Source: Opitutia bacterium | GTDB lineage: Bacteria > Verrucomicrobiota > Verrucomicrobiia > Opitutales > Opitutaceae | Assembly (NCBI GenBank): GCA_016217545.1 | Contig: JACRHT010000011.1 | Location: 62,001-126,000 of the forward strand | DNA length: 64,000 nucleotides | Reading direction: 5' to 3' | In this document: positions 61,108-64,000 of the stretch, one piece after another | How positions within the stretch are numbered: position 1 is the stretch's first letter | Layout: each line of letters begins with the position of its first letter | Program-made: the position numbers and the translations under genes | Notes under the pieces: model-generated | The model's input: only the letters and a program-made list of their open reading frames with translations | Database searches by the model: none | What the model was told of the DNA's origin: nothing

Positions 61108-62070
61108 ATGAGTTCCGCTCCCGTTTCCGCTCCCCTCGTCGAAGTCCCCGCTGCCGGCGGCCCCGGCCGCGCCCCGCTCGCGAAAAAAGGCCTCGTCTCC
61201 GATCACCCCACGTGGTGCCCGGGCTGCGGCGATTTCGCCGTGCTGGCCTCGTTCTACCGCGTCCTCGAGAAGCTCAACTACCCGCAGGAAAGCATCGTGA
61301 CGTTCGCCGGCATCGGCTGCTCGTCGCGCTTCCCCTACTTCGTCAACAGCCACGGCGGCCACTTCATCCACGGCCGCTCGCTGCCCTTCGCCGCCGCGAT
61401 CTCCCTCGGCCGCGACGACCTCCACGTCTTCGCCTTCGGCGGTGACGGCGACGGTTTCTCCATCGGCGGCAACCACCTGTTCCACGCCGCGCGCAAGAAC
61501 ACCAAGATGACCTACGTCATCATGGATAACTCCGTCTACGGCCTGACCAAGAAGCAGACCTCGCCCACCTCGCCCATCGGCTTCAAATCGAAGACCGATC
61601 CGTGGGGCGCGATGGAGCAACCGGTCAATCCGATGAAGACGCTTCTCACCGCCGGCGCCACCTTCGTCGCTCGCTCGCACGCCACGCAGGTCAACCACAT
61701 GACCGAGATGATGCTCCGCGCCGCGCAGCACGACGGCTTCTCCGTGGTCGAGATCCTCTCCGAGTGCGTCGAGTTCAACGAAGGCGCCTTCGACGCCGCC
61801 AACCCGCGCAAGGGCGGCAAGTGGCAGCTCATCGACCTCAAGAAGAACGACGGCACGCCCGAGGACGCCGCGCGTCACGACCCGACGGACGAGTTCTCCG
61901 CCATGAAACTCGCCCTCGCCGACGCGCCCGGCTACTTCGGCGTGTTCTACGAGGTCAATCGCCCGACGAAGAACAAGCTCGAGCGCGACCTCATCGCCCG
62001 CACCCGCGAAAAGACCAAGGGCGCCTCCGCGCTCCAGCTCCTCGAGGGCACGTTCGCGAAGATGCGCTGA
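61108..62070 (+). CDS. korB: 2-oxoacid:ferredoxin oxidoreductase subunit beta
   Basis: 320 residues. TPP-binding core: HPTWCPGCGDFAVLASFY, the GDGD...N magnesium-TPP motif (GGDGDGFSIGGNHLFHAARKN) and IMDNSVYGLTKKQTSPTS. The overall form fits KorB/2-oxoglutarate type rather than pyruvate-specific PorB because of the short length and absence of a ferredoxin domain. It forms the catalytic site with KorA. The pair is co-transcribed (14-bp gap) and closed by a terminator at 62094. Confidence 0.95.
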   Translation: MSSAPVSAPLVEVPAAGGPGRAPLAKKGLVSDHPTWCPGCGDFAVLASFYRVLEKLNYPQESIVTFAGIGCSSRFPYFVNSHGGHFIHGRSLPFAAAISLGRDDLHVFAFGGDGDGFSIGGNHLFHAARKNTKMTYVIMDNSVYGLTKKQTSPTSPIGFKSKTDPWGAMEQPVNPMKTLLTAGATFVARSHATQVNHMTEMMLRAAQHDGFSVVEILSECVEFNEGAFDAANPRKGGKWQLIDLKKNDGTPEDAARHDPTDEFSAMKLALADAPGYFGVFYEVNRPTKNKLERDLIARTREKTKGASALQLLEGTFAKMR

Positions 62071-62093
62071 AGATTTGCTCTAGTTACACCCGG

Positions 62094-62133
62094 GAGCCGG
62101 CGGCTGCTTGCGAGCACCGCCGGCTCTTTCTTT
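62094..62133 (+). terminator. Rho-independent terminator of the korAB operon
   Basis: GAGCCGGCGG, 13-nt loop, CCGCCGGCTC followed by TTTCTTT. It starts 24 bp after the korB stop. Confidence 0.85.
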
Positions 62134-62230
62134 GGGCCCCCTGCAACCCGCGCCCAGCTTTGCGCAATCTGAGCCCAGCGAGCGCAGCGGCTCAGGCGCA
62201 TAATTCGTCCGGCCTCACTGCTCGCCTTTC

Positions 62231-62983
62231 ATGAACCTCCAGCACGATCGCTCGGCTTGGTTACACGGGCCACAGCATGCGTGTCAGACCACCCCTCCGC
62301 ACGTGGTGCCACCGCGACGCCTTTTGCTTCTTGGCGCGCCCGGCGTTGGCAAGGGAACCCAAGCCTCACTCCTCTCGGCGGCACTCGGTGCGTGCCACCT
62401 CTCGACGGGCGACATCTTCCGCCTCGCCCGCACCGCGCATCACGACCAACTCACACCCGCCATGCGCACCGCAGTGGAGCGCATGAGCCGCGGCGAACTG
62501 GTGTCCGACGAAACCGTGCTGCAACTCGCGCGCGAACGCATGACCTGCCTCCGCTGCCGCGGCGGGTTCATCCTCGACGGCTTCCCGCGCACCGTGCCGC
62601 AAGCCGCCGCGCTACAGGTGCTGCTCGACGGGGAACGCGTCACCGTCGACGCCGTCGTCAGCTACGAACTCAGCGAGCCCGAACTCGTCACGCGCATCGG
62701 CGGCCGCCGCACCTGCCCCGTCTGCAAGGCGGTCTACCATGCCGAGCTGCGCCCGCCCAAATCCGAAGGCGTGTGCGACGTGTGCGGCACGCCGCTCATA
62801 TTGCGCGAGGATGATCGCCCTGAAGCGGTGCACGTCCGCCAGCAAGCCTACCTTCAGGCGACGGCGCCGCTCTTCGACTTCTACTACGAACTCGGCCAGC
62901 TCGTGCGCATCAGCGCCACCGGCTCGCCGGAGGAAGTCTTCGCACGGACCTCCGCCGCCTTGGCGGAACGCTGGCGCTCCTGA
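62231..62983 (+). CDS. adk: Adenylate kinase, zinc-LID type
   Basis: 250 residues. P-loop GAPGVGKGT (about residues 35-43), NMP-binding STGDIFR, and GFILDGFPRT. The LID holds a zinc site C162-x2-C165 and C182-x2-C185 (TCPVCKAVYH...GVCDVCG), typical of Gram-positive-like adenylate kinases. An additional C106-x2-C109 (TCLRCRGGF) lies just before GFILDGF. It interconverts ATP and AMP with 2 ADP. ATG 62231 gives a ~28-residue N-terminal extension; starting at GTG 62303 or 62306 would give the usual length and may be the real start. It lies behind the korAB terminator, so separately transcribed. Confidence 0.9.
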   Translation: MNLQHDRSAWLHGPQHACQTTPPHVVPPRRLLLLGAPGVGKGTQASLLSAALGACHLSTGDIFRLARTAHHDQLTPAMRTAVERMSRGELVSDETVLQLARERMTCLRCRGGFILDGFPRTVPQAAALQVLLDGERVTVDAVVSYELSEPELVTRIGGRRTCPVCKAVYHAELRPPKSEGVCDVCGTPLILREDDRPEAVHVRQQAYLQATAPLFDFYYELGQLVRISATGSPEEVFARTSAALAERWRS

Positions 62984-62995
62984 GCGACGCCAGGG

Positions 62996-63406
62996 TTATT
63001 TCTTGTCGAAGCTGAACTTGCCCGCGCCTGCGATCAGCAACGCGAGATAGCCCGCGAGGTAGAGATAGGCGACTTCGCCGCTCATCGGTCCGCGCAGCGT
63101 CATGCCGTGAGCCATGAAGAAGGCCACCGCCATCGTCACCACCATGAAGAAGCTTGCCAGCCGCGTCCACAGGCCGATCGCCACCAGCAACGCGCAAACG
63201 AACTCCGCGAAGGTCACGAGCACGAACTCCGGCCACGCGCCCAAGCCCAGCATTGAGCGGTCGAACATGTTCTTTCCTGCCGCCAGCGCCGCGACCTTCC
63301 CCCAGCCGTGGAGAAACGCCATCGAGAGACCGAGCCACAGCCGGAGCACGAGCAGCGCGAGGTCCGCGCTGCGGGGAATGAATTCGAGGTGGAGGATTTT
63401 TTGCAT
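62996..63406 (-). CDS. DoxX-family membrane protein
   Basis: 136 residues with four membrane helices (LALLVLRLWLGLSMAFLHGW; EFVLVTFAEFVCALLVAIGL; FFMVVTMAVAFFMAHG; YLYLAGYLALLIAG). The pattern HGWGK after the first helix and the FAEFVCALLVAIGLWTR motif are typical of the DoxX/DoxD clan. Some members take part in thiosulfate:quinone oxidation or in oxidative-stress complexes; most are uncharacterised. Start ATG 63406 (MQKILHLEF). It is convergent with adenylate kinase (12-bp gap) and divergent from the VOC gene. Confidence 0.88.
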   Translation of the reverse strand: MQKILHLEFIPRSADLALLVLRLWLGLSMAFLHGWGKVAALAAGKNMFDRSMLGLGAWPEFVLVTFAEFVCALLVAIGLWTRLASFFMVVTMAVAFFMAHGMTLRGPMSGEVAYLYLAGYLALLIAGAGKFSFDKK

Positions 63407-63516
63407 GGAAAGGGACGACGCGCCCACACCGTGACGCAATCCGGGCCGGGCGCAAGCAGCTTAGTTGCGCACACAATTATTTTGCCTTCTCCGCGCTCCG
63501 GCCTTTTTTGGATCTG

Positions 63517-64000
63517 ATGAAATCCGCTCCCGCCATCGACGCCGGCGTCCGCATCGGCCACGTGCACCTGAAGGTCGCAAATCTGGAACGCGCCCTCGAG
63601 TTCTACTGCGGCGTGCTCGGTTTCCAATTGATGCAGCGCTACGGCGCGCAGGCAGCCTTCATCTCGGCGGGCGGCTACCATCACCACCTCGGTCTCAATA
63701 CCTGGGAAAGCCTCGGCGGATCGCCGCCGCCACCCGGCTCCACCGGCCTCTATCACACCGCCATCCTCTACCCCACCCGCCGCGCGCTGGCGGACGCGTT
63801 GCGTCGGCTTGCCGAGGCGGACTGGCCGCTCGACGGCGCTTCCGATCATGGGGTCAGCGAGGCGCTCTACCTGCGTGACCCCGACCAGAACGGCGTGGAA
63901 CTCTATCGCGATCGGCCGGAAGCCGAATGGCCGCGCACGCCCGCAGGCGAACTCGCGATGGTCACGCGTCCGCTGGATCTGCGCGGGCTCCTCGCCGAAC
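63517..64000 (+). CDS. VOC-family protein, CatE/glyoxalase-like (3' end off window)
   Basis: The visible 161 codons comprise a VOC domain: GHVHLKVANLERALEFYCGV, LMQRYGAQAAFISAGGYHHH, and LYLRDPDQNGVELYRDR. Metal ligands expected for the family are a His in GHVHL, a His in YHHHLGLN and the Glu in NGVELY. This two-module type resembles CatE catechol 2,3-dioxygenase-like proteins, in which a second module would follow beyond the window edge. The true substrate is uncertain. Start ATG 63517 is divergent from the DoxX gene by 110 bp. Confidence 0.85.
   Translation, partial: MKSAPAIDAGVRIGHVHLKVANLERALEFYCGVLGFQLMQRYGAQAAFISAGGYHHHLGLNTWESLGGSPPPPGSTGLYHTAILYPTRRALADALRRLAEADWPLDGASDHGVSEALYLRDPDQNGVELYRDRPEAEWPRTPAGELAMVTRPLDLRGLLAE

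Overview
The window is GC-rich (about 65-67% by eye) bacterial chromosome, densely packed, with no rRNA, tRNA, CRISPR array or phage genes visible. The gene set points to a Verrucomicrobia member, most likely Opitutaceae: a PEP-CTERM protein, a beta-propeller LytS-type kinase, a topoisomerase IV-like A subunit of the Bacteroidetes/Verrucomicrobia kind, two ADOP-type permeases, pyruvate phosphate dikinase plus a two-subunit 2-oxoacid:ferredoxin oxidoreductase, and few clear Shine-Dalgarno sequences. The taxonomic call is inference from family content.

Layout. 1-3.7 kb: edge-truncated sensor kinase and a HAF-repeat protein (minus). 3.9-9.0 kb: FIST sensor overlapping a hybrid histidine kinase, then a ParC-like topoisomerase subunit. 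9.0-10.8 kb: a lower-GC islet holding an XRE regulator and an SRA-like/HNH endonuclease behind two near-identical operators, a divergent small gene, and the C-terminal remnants of two other nucleases at its edges. 10.8-17.3 kb: ABM-domain membrane protein, two tandem two-DTG aspartic-protease-like proteins, a MITE-like element, a methyltransferase and a WYL regulator. 17.5-20.0 kb: TonB receptor plus a His-rich small protein, probably metal uptake. 20.1-27.5 kb: lipoprotein HAD phosphatase, spermidine-synthase-like membrane protein, EF-hand protein, universal stress protein, esterase and a low-GC small protein. 27.7-33.8 kb: lysine-catabolism-like pair and a large FAD/Fe-S oxidoreductase. 33.9-39.2 kb: AidA/PixA protein, two-component system and ADOP permease. 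39.2-45.3 kb: two TPR proteins, M24 peptidase, 4HB-only membrane protein, GNAT-membrane fusion, MntR-like regulator and TatC. 45.6-64 kb: PPDK, PEP-CTERM protein, TlpA-like thioredoxin, CheX, NAD-dependent epimerase, ABC-F protein, MerR regulator with a detached copy of its C-terminal domain, second ADOP permease, KorA/KorB, adenylate kinase, DoxX and an edge-truncated VOC protein.

The most striking feature is the load of small palindromic repeats. Several begin with GTAG followed by a GC hairpin, the hallmark of REP elements mobilised by RAYT (TnpA-REP) proteins. Three occur as head-to-head inverted pairs (REPIN-like), and two of those lie inside open reading frames (an ABC-F gene and a YdiJ-like oxidoreductase). 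In two other genes the GTAG itself supplies the TAG stop codon. Further families (GGCGCC palindromes, CCGTAATACGG palindromes, CACAGAG and CTCCGTCCTCCG phrases) sit between genes, and one contributes the Ser-rich N-terminal part of the topoisomerase subunit. No RAYT gene is in this window.
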